A program made the translations under genes and the position numbers. 64,000 nucleotides of DNA from Pomacea canaliculata (Eukaryota > Mollusca > Gastropoda > Architaenioglossa > Ampullariidae): assembly GCF_003073045.1 (NCBI RefSeq), contig NC_037595.1:11400074-11464073 (forward strand), written 5' to 3'. Below are positions 1 through 11,149 of this stretch, one piece after another. Position 1 is the stretch's first letter; every line of letters begins with the position of its first letter. The notes under the pieces are model-generated. The model was not told where the DNA came from and did no database searches. It saw nothing but the letters and a program-made list of their open reading frames with translations.

Positions 1-969
1 CTGTTCTTGACCGTTCACTGTGCCTGCTTTGAGTTGTATGACAGTAAACTCCGGTAGCACTTGCTACAAAGAGGATTATAATCAGAATAGTTTTTTGAGA
101 TATTTGTCATTGAGAAAACTTATGCAGCAACAAACTAAAACTTCAGAACTAGCAGCAGTAAATACAGTAGAGATGATGATGATTGATGATGATGAGGAGG
201 AGACTTTCGTTATTTTGAATTAATCTTAATTATCTGAAAAGTGTTAATCGTCATTGTCACGCTAAAGTGGGTATATATGGTATCAGCACAATTGATAAAA
301 GATATACTTTACACCTCACGCGGCAATGCGAAATCTAATCTATATCCAGGTATGTGCAGCCATTGATAAAATATTTGCTGCCAAACGTTCTCACTGAATA
401 TTCCGAAGTATTCTTTATCACTCTGATTAATGTGACTGCGATAGTCTGGACCATATGAAAACCACAAGTTGAGAAACCACAAATCACTAAACTATGTTCA
501 CCTTAAGGGACAATTAGAGATAAAACACAAAAGCAGACGACAAGATAAAATCTGAAGACTTACTTTTAAAATCAATTAAAGACCCAAGGTTTTTTATGTC
601 TGGTACCTCAGTAATGGGATCTGAACTGATACATCAAGCAAAAGCAAAAGTGAAAGTACAGTCTTCTTTAGGAGTAGAGAAAAGGAAACTTATCATCAGG
701 AGCACGTTGCTGACTGTATTATACAATTATCAATCAAAAAGTATCAATGAAACTGTAACCTTCACGACAGGCAGATAAAAATTACTATCAAAAACAAATC
801 ACTGCGCATGTCCAAATTATCCGCCCCTTTTCGACCTATTTCCCGCACATATCATCACACTTTAGTCTTTTTTAGCGAAGGGAGCTAGTCGGACGTAGTT
901 TTTGCCGCAAAAATCATATTTGACACCAAAATATAATTACCACATCACAACCGAGATTTTAAAGACAAG
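1..969. other. Upstream flank of copy A, no gene seen
   Basis: AT-rich non-coding sequence. The short open frames here have no recognisable domain, no splice-site support and no match to the array genes. The last 60 bases before the start codon of copy A have no clear TATA box. They also do not resemble the 5' flanks of copies B or E, so copy A has its own promoter region or a distant 5' non-coding exon that I cannot place. Confidence 0.5.
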
Positions 970-3900
970 ATGGCGACTGGGCGATATCAAACTCCAGACT
1001 CCAGTGAGGTGCGTTTGTCCTGCAGTCTGTGCATGGAGTCCTATCGTGGTCGCACCCCCAAGCTGCTGCCATGTTTTCACACCTTCTGTCTGCCGTGTCT
1101 GGAAACCATGGCTGCTGCAGCAGCTTCCACAAAATCGTTCTCAGACGAAACAAACGCAGATGAAGACAAGAAGAGTGGAGAAGATGCCGTCATAGATGAG
1201 GAACAAAGCAAAACAAAGACCTTCCTGTGTCCGACGTGCCGTGCCTCCGTTGTTGTGCCTGAGGGTGGAGTAAGTCAGTTACAGGTGAGTCACTAACGGA
1301 AAAAAGAACACAAAGGCCTGGGCTAGCGTTGTCATGATTGCATATTCATTTGTTAATACTTACAGGTTCTGTCAGACTGATTCTTACCTTCAGCCCACTT
1401 TCTCAAGGTTAAAAATTTCTTCAGGTGAGTTGGCATGAGACAATTTAAGATGAGACCGTTCTAGGTGAATCAGATCCATGGCAGTCAACAAAATGCAGTG
1501 CCCTGATTATTTGAAACAATGTTGTCCTAAAGCAAATTCTAAAATAAGGTTTTGTTTTTAAAGAATAAAGAATAAAAGGGATGTAGATAAATGATCACAT
1601 AGGCAAGAAAACAATGTTGATTTATTGTAGGGTTCTGCTTAAAGAATTCATACCCTGTCACTATAAAAACATTTTTTATTGATGATTTATGTACATTTAA
1701 GCGCGTAATTAATACTTAATAAAGAAAAAAAGGAGTGTAATCTTTAATCGATATAAAAGAACTTTGTTCATCACAAAGATAAACAACTAGATTGCTAAGT
1801 TTGGATATCTTTCAGACCAACTTCTACGTGGACTTTAATGACTCGTCAGATGTGACTCTACCTGTGGAGTGTGACACGTGTGAGGACGGCAGCCGCGAGA
1901 CAGCGACACACGAGTGCGGAGACTGTCGTCACAAGATGTGCTCCCGATGCAGTCGTCTGCACGCCATGTTTGCTAAGGGTCATCGCGTGCGACCCCTGGA
2001 GGCCGGTGTTACTGGCAAGGCCACCTCCAGAGTCGTGAAGACAAGAGAGTGCCCGAGTCACGCTGGCCAATCGCTGTGCTTCCACTGTCGTCAGTGTGAC
2101 GTCAGCATCTGCCTGCACTGTAAGCTGACGTCACACGAAGGTCACGCCACAGAAGATTTTATGGCGGCTGTCACGCGAGCCAAAGGAGAGGTGACCAGAC
2201 TTATGGTGACTGCAAACCAGCAGGTGAGTGGTTCCAACCAAATAAAAAAAAATAAAATAAAAAAATAAAAAAATTAAATAAATAAAAGAATGAAATAAAA
2301 TCTTTAATTGTGTTCCTGTGTGTGCTACTTCTGTCTAGATCCAAGTGCTAGAAGCTGTACTGGGTCGTTTGGAGCGTGACACGCTAGAGTTATCCCGCCA
2401 GAAACAGGAAATGACGTCAAACGTGACTTCCAAATACGAAGCGTTGGTGGCGTGGGCGACTCGTGCACGTGACGAGGCGCTGGAGGAGATGGAGTGTGTG
2501 CAGCGTGCAGCACTGAAGGAGATGGAGGCCGAGCGGATTGTTGCGCGTGACACCAAACAGCTGCTGTCTCGCCTCGTGACGCGTGCGGCCTCTTCCTGTC
2601 ACGCCGACGCCGACGCCGACATCGTTCTTCACAAATCAGAGCTGCAGGCGGCGCTGCTGGACGACGACGCTCTCACCCGATACCGTCAACGGGGAAACAA
2701 GGAGGGTCACGTGACCTTTTTCACCTGCAGGTCAGACGACAAAGCCGTGCAGCTCGACCAGGTGAGAGACTTCGTGGGCAGACAGGAAGGACAGGACCAG
2801 GACAAGCAGGACAAGATGGCGGTGATGTCAATGAGAGAACTCTCAGAAAAAGCTGTGACGATGACCAAGTCAATGGAGGATTTGGGGATGAACATCACTA
2901 GAATGATAGGTATGTAGAAGGAATATTGCTGTGTGCGACATAGGTCTAAATTTTGAAATGAAATAACTTACATCTTGTACTTAAATCAGTATTTTCAGTG
3001 ACCTTCATATATTGTCAAAGTGACTTTGATATCTTAGAGAGCTGTAGCAATGACTAAGGAACTCAATGATTTGAAGATGAACACGATCACGATGCTTTAA
3101 AAGACCAAGTCCTTACAAGAGAGACAAATGACAAATAACAAATCCTTATCTGTGAGGGTAACAGAATAAGCAAAATTTATTCTTCTTTACATCTAGCCAT
3201 CGATCTTAGAAATAAACTTTATTGCTACAAAGACACAACAATAAAAAAGAAAAAAAAATACTCGTGTAGTACTGTAAAATTGGACGAATACAATGCCTCA
3301 GTGTTATGACCATATACATTGAAACTTAAGACAAATAATGTATAGCCATAGTCAGTCTCTATCGGTGATCTCGACGTCTTCTTAAAGTGACTGACTCCCA
3401 GTGGACCAATGGTACTTTGTGATGTTGTTGTTGTTGTTAATAATATTACAACTAGCTGTAAACTACCTTATAGGCACTATAAACTATACACGCACAACAC
3501 AACTCATTCCTTTACGCACACACGCACGGAATTCTTACGGATGTAATATTTTCCACTAACTCGTTTTATCACATGTCACTGTTGTCTTCTAACAGAAAAT
3601 GCGATAAGGCCGGTGTCATTCAGAGTACGGCGAAGTGTAAACATCAATGTGACGGCAGGAAATACTGTGATGTTCGATGTGGTCGACTTCAACGAAGGTG
3701 GAGGCTATGACACAGCCACTGGTGTCTTCACAGCCCCCGTCACTGGAACTTACATCTTTGTAGCCAACTTGTATAACCAGGTGACTGCAAGTGGCTGTGG
3801 CTACTGCTCTCTCTCCATAGACAGTAAGATTATGAATTATATGAACATCTCAAACAACGTTGGTATGATCCACGATATTGTCAGCCTTAAGACCGGCCAG

Positions 3901-4002
3901 AAAGTGTCATTAGTACCAAACACACAGTTCACATTAAACAAAAATGAGGGTTACACATTTTACACCGGTGCTCTGCTGTGTGCCACCCCAGGCACTGAGT
4001 GA
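970..4002 (+). CDS. TRIM-C1q protein, copy A (RING, B-box 1, B-box 2, coiled coil, C1q)
   Basis: Four exons: 970-1284, 1816-2223, 2339-2909 and 3596-4002. All introns are GT-AG, in phases 0, 0 and 1. They join to 566 aa. RING: C18-x2-C21, C35-x-H37-x2-C40-x2-C43, then C87-x2-C90 after a 43-residue Ala/Asp/Glu/Lys-rich insert. B-box 1 uses C124/C127, C139/C142, C147/C150 and later His. B-box 2 uses C184/H187, C196/C199, C204/C207, H212/H215. Residues 242-431 form a charged helical coiled coil with a Asp-Ala-Asp run. Residues about 435-566 are a C1q domain with the hallmark NEGGGYD and TGVFTAPVTGTY and a final FYTGALLC strand. RING/B-box proteins are normally E3 ubiquitin ligases that dimerise through the coiled coil. 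C1q modules bind ligands in molluscan immunity. No signal peptide or collagen repeat is present, so an intracellular sensor-ligase is inferred. The start matches copies B and E (MATGR). The nearest AATAAA downstream is at 4867. Confidence 0.88.
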
Positions 4003-4089
4003 AGTCAGTGAACACACACAATGTGCCAACATCAACATTCTGGCACTGTAACATGTCTGTAAATACAGAAACTGTTTATTACCTGTGAT

Positions 4090-5245
4090 CTGCAGAAAGA
4101 CATGTCTCAACCTTCAGTTCATAACCTAAAACGAACAATTTCACACCTGCTGACAGACTTACAAAAGTAACCGCTGATACTCGTTTCTCAAACAATTTCC
4201 ACAATCCCTTGTGGCCAATAGTATTCTTCTTTGAAACACGTGACGTCACTGACGTCTGCTTTGGTCACAAGTAAAGCGTCAGCTTACATAAGGCGTTGTC
4301 ATAGCAACCTGCTGACTTTTACACACACAGACGTCTCCCCTTTATTTGGTCAGGCATCCGACAATTCGATGTTTAAATATTTCATGCAAATATAACCCAC
4401 TTGTTGTGCCAGAGTTCTTGGACTTAAGATGCTTAAGCAAAGTTAACTATAGTACGTGAAATTTATTTCCATGTGTTTAGAATTAAAATTATTTTAATTA
4501 ACATACCGATCACCTATCTTGATTTTACAGTCTTTCAAAATTAAGTAAACGAAATATCTATTTTGCCTGAAATGATGTCTAGTATTTCCTTCATATTTGA
4601 TTATCTTGTGTCATATCAAATGTTACAGAAAGAAAATGACAAGAAAATGACTAAGAAATACTGTGTTTCTTTGATAAGGGAGATAATTTTTCTCCATACG
4701 ATTTTTTTTTCATGGTTACTGTTCTTGGTCGATTTTGCTCCTAATTGACTTTTGTAAAGGTTTTCTCATTTCCTTAATTGTAAAGATTTGAACATTAATG
4801 ATAAACGAATGAATTTATCTGTAGTCAGTTAAAAGTTTAGGTACAACATTTAAATATTTTGCCTCAAATAAAAGCAAATGAAGCAAATCCAAGACTGACA
4901 GTTTTAATACGGTTTTGTCACGACTTTGGAAAGAGAGAATGCAAGAAAGGATGAGTAATACGGACACTATTTAAATAATTTTGGACCTGTAATATTAAAG
5001 TGACAAATTACCACTAAAGGCCCATCGTTTAAAGAAGATCGGACACCATACTCGTTGTCTCTTAAATAACTCATTTTAATTTTTATTTCTCTTTTTAACA
5101 TACCTGCACTATTCTCACTAGTCTCACTACCTGGGTCGAGTAATTTACCACAAAGAGACAAACGAACGTTAGAGGCAGTAGCACGAACTCGTTGATTGTT
5201 GAGAAAACCAGCATGACAATGAAACAGTTTTCCCCATTGCTTTCG
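4090..5245 (+). repeat. Array intergenic repeat, first copy (left part)
   Basis: This flank downstream of copy A aligns by eye with 11150-12250 and 12840-13600. Shared landmarks are a TCATATTTGATTATCTTGTG segment, an ACCTGGGTCGAGTAATTTACC segment broken by substitutions, and a run ending in CATGACAATG. The right half of the same unit resumes at about 6497, after roughly 1.25 kb of inserted mobile DNA. The unit includes the promoter region of copy B, so it marks the period of the tandem gene duplication. No coding frame is conserved between the copies. Confidence 0.7.
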
Positions 5246-5317
5246 TTTCATTTCTTCGTCCCTCGACTGGGATCGGTCGTTGGTCGCTGGGGTGAGCACA
5301 TGGATACAGGTAGCAGA

Positions 5318-5545
5318 CTACAAGGCCCTCCACTCACAGGACGATAAGTTCTTCAAGTTCGTAAGCCAGATCTTCCTCTCCTCTTCGCGGCGTCGGACCT
5401 TATCCAAAGAACTTTGAATAACAGTATTCGACAAAGTGTCCTGTCGGGTCACGTGGCCAAACGAGAGCAGCAGTCGCCGCTTGACTGTTTCGACTGTTGC
5501 AGCCACGTGACGTAGCACACTGTTAGCGGCGCCCGTTGATCGCAG
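5318..5545 (-). mobile_element. LINE (non-LTR retrotransposon) reverse-transcriptase C-terminal fragment
   Basis: Read on the minus strand, the frame carries the conserved post-RT tail of LINE polyproteins. It has a LLSFGHVTRQDTL segment followed by a basic KVRRREEERK run and a Trp (the usual layout is FGHVxRxD, then RRRGR, then a W). Only the extreme 3' end is left. The reading frame continues upstream into the neighbouring hAT-like element, which is coincidental. It sits in a stretch missing from the paralogous intergenic copy at 12.8-13.9 kb, so it inserted after the duplication. Confidence 0.55.
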
Positions 5546-5568
5546 GTGCAAATCACGTATTTTGCTAG

Positions 5569-6001
5569 CAGAGATGCACAACCTACGGCCCGCGGGCCAT
5601 ATCCGGCCCGCGAAACTTCTGCCCACAGTGCAGGAAATCGGCATGTTAGTAATAAAAGAAAACCTTAAAAAAACGAAAAAAAAAAAAAAAAGGAAGAAGA
5701 AGTATTTATCCCCACGTAGGGGCGTTTCCCAATCTTTTTTCAATGGACGAACATTTCTATTCAGTGCTCTGACTTGGTGTCTCTACGATGCAGCCGGACA
5801 TTCAGAAGTTGGTTTCGGGAAAACAACTTCAAATATCCCACTAATTAGTACATAATTAATGGTAAGTACAACTTGTTTCTAATAAAAAATGGTATCTGCT
5901 CTATTTTTTTTTCCTTTTTGTATTTTTGCGGTGAAGTGGCCCGCGACACGGCTGTCCGAAATGGATATGGCCCGCAGGCCAAAAAAGGTTGGGCATCACT
6001 G
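5569..6001. mobile_element. Non-autonomous hAT-like DNA transposon
   Basis: The two ends are imperfect inverted repeats of about 40 bases. The left end begins CAGAGATGCACAACCT and continues into GGCCCGCGGGCCATATCC. The right end, read in reverse complement, begins CAGTGATGCCCAACCT and continues into GGCCTGCGGGCCATATCC. Ends of the form CAGnGATGnnCAACC are typical of hAT superfamily elements. I see no convincing 8-bp target duplication (flanks TTTGCTAG and AATTAAAG), so the edges may have decayed or the element may be nested. No transposase is encoded. Confidence 0.6.
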
Positions 6002-6496
6002 AATTAAAGGATTCGTTTAGGAAGCTGAAATGTACAGGTTAGGTTTAAATCTCCTATATGTCATATCTGCAAACAGACACAAACCATTCATGGTGGTCTT
6101 TAAATACCCACCCCTGTCCACACGAGTGAGCAAGGCACGAATCGCATCCACTTCGAGGACCCACGATTTCCATGCTTTCCACGAGGGAGAACACAGGGGC
6201 AACTCTACACATGTCACCCCACTCTACATGCCCTCACCATGATATTCTTTACATATTCCATCCTCTTTCCTGGATCAACCGTACAGGCAGACATATAGAG
6301 CCGTCATTAGTCATAACCGTAAAGACGTTGCCCGGTTATTTCACTACCTCATGATAAATACCCTAGCTTGAACGTATCACACACGCAGACCCTTATTATA
6401 AGTGTTCACTAGCCCATGACCGGGATTACTCTAGTTCGCTTTCCTCCCTGTGAACTGAAACAAACTCATGTCAGTTGGCTTCGTGTACACGACAGT
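6002..6496. other. Inserted sequence of unknown origin
   Basis: This stretch lies between the hAT-like element and the point where homology to the other intergenic copies resumes. It is therefore part of the roughly 1.25 kb absent from the copy at 13.58-13.63 kb. I see no coding potential, terminal repeat or tail that identifies it. Confidence 0.35.
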
Positions 6497-6924
6497 GTGT
6501 GTGCTAAGCATCCGGTAAAGGGTGAGACCGTTGGTCCATGCGATTTGTGAAGGCGAGATAACATACAGTACGTGGTAGACGATCTTGGCTGAATGAATGT
6601 TTGTAACTTAATCGACTTCCCTTCCCTCCACCCGAGAGAGACGCAGTGTGGAAAGTGTGACAGTCGATACCCCGTGTGCAGCGTTACCTCTTGTGTAGTA
6701 ACTGTCACTGCGCATGTCTGAGTCTGCTTGTGCTTGTCACAAGGGATTTTACATTTTCCTTTGTACTGCCGTTCCCGAGTAGTTGTGGTTACACTTGCTT
6801 GAACAGGCCTGCCCGACAATACGGGAATCAGAATCATCGTTTCATTTGTATCGTTTTCAACTATTAATTGTTACAAGTTTACCACATTTAAGGACAGGCA
6901 GGGGGTTTCAATTACTACATACAA
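6497..6924 (+). promoter_or_regulatory. 5' flank of copy B, promoter-bearing half of the array intergenic repeat
   Basis: The sequence up to the ATG of copy B is duplicated at 12285-12505 and 13610-13935. Conserved pieces include CATGTCTGAGTCTGC, CACAAGGGATTTTACATTTT and CCCGAGTAGTTG. The GGGATTTTAC at 6743-6752 is retained in the 13862-13871 copy and loosely resembles an NF-kB/Relish-type site. No canonical TATA box is evident. Promoter function is inferred from position and duplication, not from a recognised core promoter. Confidence 0.4.
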
Positions 6925-9900
6925 ATGGCGACTGGACGACATGACAAGCGGGGCTCCGATTTGCGTTTGTCCTGCAGTCTGTGCATGGAGTCCTATCGTG
7001 GTCGCACTCCCAAGCTGCTGCCATGTTTTCACACCTTCTGTCTGTCGTGTCTGGAGAACATCGTCGTCACCGCAACGTCCAAGAAATCAGCTTCACACGC
7101 AGACGACAGTCCAGTCAAAGACACAAAGAAAACGTGTGAAGAGAACAAGCAGAACATAGAAGTTACTGAGAAGGAAACAAATCCTGAACAAAAGAAAGAA
7201 GACAAAAATGATGATAGTGGAGAGGAGGAAGAAGACAAGGAAGTGACGTTTCAGTGTCCTACATGCCGTGTCTCTATACCTGTCCCCGCAGGTGGAGTGA
7301 GTCAGTTTCAGGTGAGTCACACGAAGATCTACTTTGTCCGTTTATGACCTTCCTTCAGTTTCTCCCAAGTTGTATCCTGCTATAAGTTAACGTATGAAGT
7401 GGTAACCAAGTATTATTGTAAGATTCTGCAGCAAAGAATATTGATCAAAGTTTAACCACAAAGTTTCCAGAATCTTACCCTTATACTTGTTGTGGCAAAA
7501 ACATGATAACATTTAATCAAACCTCTTCCAAGTCTTGTTGCTTTATTTATTCTATCCTCCAAGCCACTCTCTTCTCTCTCTCTCTTTCTTCCTCTTAAAT
7601 ATTTCATTTTATTTTTGCTCGCTTTAAGGACTAAATTTTTTAAGCTTCTGTTCAACAAAACAATTGGAGACCCGCAAAGAAGATAACGAGGAACACAGTG
7701 GTGCTCTATTGAATTACGAGTCCTGTATGTTTGCAAAGTACACTGTGAACTACACCTTGTACATCCATTACCTACAGTGTTAATAACTTCTCTCATTCCA
7801 CGCTTTTATACTCTTGCATTGAAAATACAGAGTTACTAAAAAAGACATAAATGTTTATTCTACATTTTTGGACTCTTGTCAAGTTACCAAAAACAACAGA
7901 GAAAAATATCTTTACTCAGTTTGAATACTAATAGAGGAACTACACTTGTAACCAAAAAGGATCACTACAAAACTCATAAAACTTTCGTCTTCCTATTTTT
8001 GCATTGTTTTTCAGTCAATGTTTAATTTTTGTAGGATCTTAAAGATTAATCCTATTCATCATTTATCTTTTATTAACAACAATTTAAAAGATTTAGCTTA
8101 TTCATCTATTTCCTTTCCAGAAAAATTTTCTAGCGTAAAGTGTTAGCATCACGCCATCTATAACCTTGACATGTACGTGTAATCATGTGTGTCAATATTG
8201 CTACAACATTTTATACTCATGCATACTCCTTTCCCTGACAAATGCTCTTCTATTTTTATTATTAATACCTTTTTCGGTCCTGACATTGATCTGTTTTCAT
8301 ATCAGTTAAAAATTAAATAAATATGTGCACCCAAAGGTAACCCTTATCTTGAACACTTTTGTAGCAATAACATGAAGAGGTTCTTAATCTTAAACCTCAT
8401 GTGTTTGGTCATACTTTATCGATTTGGATATAATTTATATTTTGTGAAATAATTTACTTTGTACCCTAACTCTATCATAAAAGGAAGCAACAACGATAGC
8501 AACATTTTGCTAAAGTAAATAAATATTACATCTAGAGAGCAGGCAGACCAAGTGTCCATCTCACCTATTTCAGACCAACTTCTACTTGGACTGTGATGAT
8601 GAACCTGACGCCAGTCTAGACCTACCTGTGGAGTGTGACACGTGTGAGGACGGCAGCCGCGAGACAGCGACACATGAGTGCGGAGACTGTCGTCACAAGA
8701 TGTGCTCCCGATGCAGTCGTCTGCACGCCATCCATGCGCAAGGTCATCACGTGCGACCTCTCGATGGCGGAGCTGCTGGCAAGGCCACCTCCAGAGTCAT
8801 GAAGACAAGAGAGTGCCCGAGTCACGCTGGCCAATCGCTGTGTTTCCACTGTCGTCAGTGTGACGTCAGCATCTGCCTGCACTGTAAGCTGACGTCACAC
8901 GAAGGTCACGCTACAGAAGATTTTATGGCGGCTGTCACACGAGCCAAAGGAGAGGTGAACAGACTTATTGTGACTGCAAACCAGCAGGTGAGTCTGTTCT
9001 ATAACAGTTTTAGATAATCTTATTAACATTATCTGACTATTCTAATCTGACCTCTTGACATGGGAAATATTTGAATGTCTTTCTTGTGTCTAGATACAAG
9101 TGTTAGAGGCTGTACTGGGTCGTCTGGAGCGCGACACGCTAGAGTTATCCCGACAGAAGCAGGAAATGTTGTCAAACGTGACGTCACGATACGAAGCCTT
9201 GGTGACGTGGGTGACCCGCGCACGTGACGAGGCGCTAGAGGAGTTGGAGTGTGTGCAGCGTGCAGCACTGAAGGAGATGGAGGCGGAGCGGATTGTGGCG
9301 CGTGACACCAAACAGCTGCTGTCTCGCCTCGTGACGCGTGCGGCCTCTTCCTGTCACACCGACGCCGACGCCGACATCGTGCTGCACAAATCAGAGCTGC
9401 AGGCGGCGCTGCTAGACGACGACGCGCTCACCCGATACCGTCAACGGGGCAACAAGGAGGGTCACGTGACCTTCTTTAGGTGCAGGTCAGACGACAAGGC
9501 CGTGCAGCTAGACCAGGTACGAGACTTCGTGGGCAGACAAGAGGGACAGGACCAGGACAAGCAGAACAAGATGGTGGTGATGTCCATAAGAGAACTCTCA
9601 GAGAACGTTTTGGCAATGATCCAGTCACTGGAGGATTCGAAGATCAACACGAGGACCATGATACGTAAGAGGAACAAATGTTGAAGTCACAATATTTCTT
9701 AGATTCTTTGATAGGCTGTCTGTGAGTATGATATGATTGAAGAAAAAGTATAAGTAGGATTGATGGAAATCTTCTTCAGTGGTTTTAATGTATTGATGCA
9801 CTACAGCGCAAATTATAGAACAGAGCTCATTACGATATTTTTTATGTCCACTAATGTTAAAGCTTGATTATCTACTAAGTTTTGTGTATTCTATCTGTCA

Positions 9901-10571
9901 ATCTGGCTGTCATCAATGTTTTTGTTTCAAACCTCTGTCTTTGTACAAAATTTGGTGGTGGTTACCAAAACTTTGAGCAGTATTATCTTGATTTAAGCTC
10001 TTTACAATCTTTAGTGCATTATATATTGTAATATAATAAACGCATGTATTAATCACACATACACACAAGGAAACGCACAAACACGCTTGAATTTTTAGCA
10101 AATAAAACGCATATCTTCCCCGTGAACAAAAAAAGTATTTTACATGTCTTTTTTCTTCTGACAGAAAATGCAACAAGACTGGTTTCATTTAGGGTACGTC
10201 TGAGTGCAGATACTACTGTGACGGAAGAAAACCCTGTGATATTCGATGTGGTCGACTTCAACGAAGGTGGAGGCTATGATACAGCCACTGGTGTCTTCAC
10301 GGCCCCCATCACTGGAACTTACATCTTTGTAGCCAACTTGTTTAACCAGCATTATGCGAGTGGCTGTGGCTACATCTCTCTCTCCATAGACAGTAAGAAC
10401 ATCAATTATATGAACGTTTCAAACAAAGTTGGCATGATCCACGATATTGTCAGCCTTAAGACCGGCCAGAAAGTGTCTTTAGTACCAAACACGCAGTTCA
10501 CACTATGCAATTATGGGTTACACACATTTTACACTGGTGCTCTGCTGTGCGCCAACCCAGGCACTGAATGA
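6925..10571 (+). CDS. TRIM-C1q protein, copy B (RING, B-box 1, B-box 2, coiled coil, C1q)
   Basis: Exons are 6925-7311, 8574-8987, 9094-9664 and 10165-10571, all bounded by GT-AG, in phases 0, 0 and 1. They give 592 aa. RING: C17-x2-C20, C34-x-H36-x2-C39-x2-C42, then C111-x2-C114. The insert between the third and fourth cysteine pairs is 68 residues, highly acidic (a GEEEEDKE run) and longer than in copy A. The exon-2 B-boxes and exon-3 coiled coil (190 aa plus a split codon) are nearly identical to copy A. The terminal C1q exon begins NATRLVSFRVRL and ends FYTGALLC. Intron 1 (1262 bp) and intron 3 (500 bp) differ strongly from those of copy A, so exons are conserved far better than introns. 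Role as for copy A: a predicted cytoplasmic E3-like protein with a C1q recognition module. Confidence 0.88.
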
Positions 10572-10690
10572 AGTCAGTGAACACACACAATGAGCCAGCA
10601 TCGACATTCTGGCACTGTAACATCTCTGTAATGAGGAAAACTGTTCAGAACAACTACATTCATGTGTCGACATACCACCATTAATATTTC

Positions 10691-10696
10691 AATAAA
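10691..10696 (+). terminator. Polyadenylation signal AATAAA of copy B
   Basis: A canonical AATAAA lies 120 bases after the stop codon of copy B, inside a short 3' UTR whose first 60 bases (ACATTCTGGCACTGTAACAT) are also present after copies A and C. Confidence 0.6.
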
Positions 10697-11149
10697 AGGG
10701 TTGATAAGATGTCAAAGTTCTTTTACATTATCATTGAACTCATATTTATATTTGACTAGTGAAATTAAATAAAAGTCTGCATCTTATCTTGATGTTGAGA
10801 GACAAATAAAAATGACCACAAACAATAAACCTTTTGCTACATTAATGAAATCAATCATTTGCACATAATCGCGACACGTTGTACTTGAAATATTTAAAGC
10901 ATTTCTATGGTTAACTCTTACATGTCTTCCTCATCACAGGAAAAATGCGCTAAACTAGAGATAACTTTTCCCGAGAAATGTCTTTACTCTTTGCAATAGC
11001 ACTCGGATTAGGGAACCATTTTAAATAATAAATAATCTTCTATTCTTATATAACTGAGCTGAATATTTTTTAATGTTTGCGTATTTAATTTTAGCCTAAT
11101 AAAAATTTTTTTTTTTAACTCGAATCTTGAATTATCTCCGATTTGTAGA

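Noticed and set aside
1858-2118. Cys-poor minus-strand frames repeated opposite exons 2 and 3 of every copy
   Set aside because: They are antisense shadows of the conserved B-box and coiled-coil exons.
4563-4748. Frames with similar peptides at 4563, 11581 and 12919, considered as a small repeated gene
   Set aside because: The similarity follows the non-coding intergenic repeat. Frames end at different points through indels, and no copy has gene signals.
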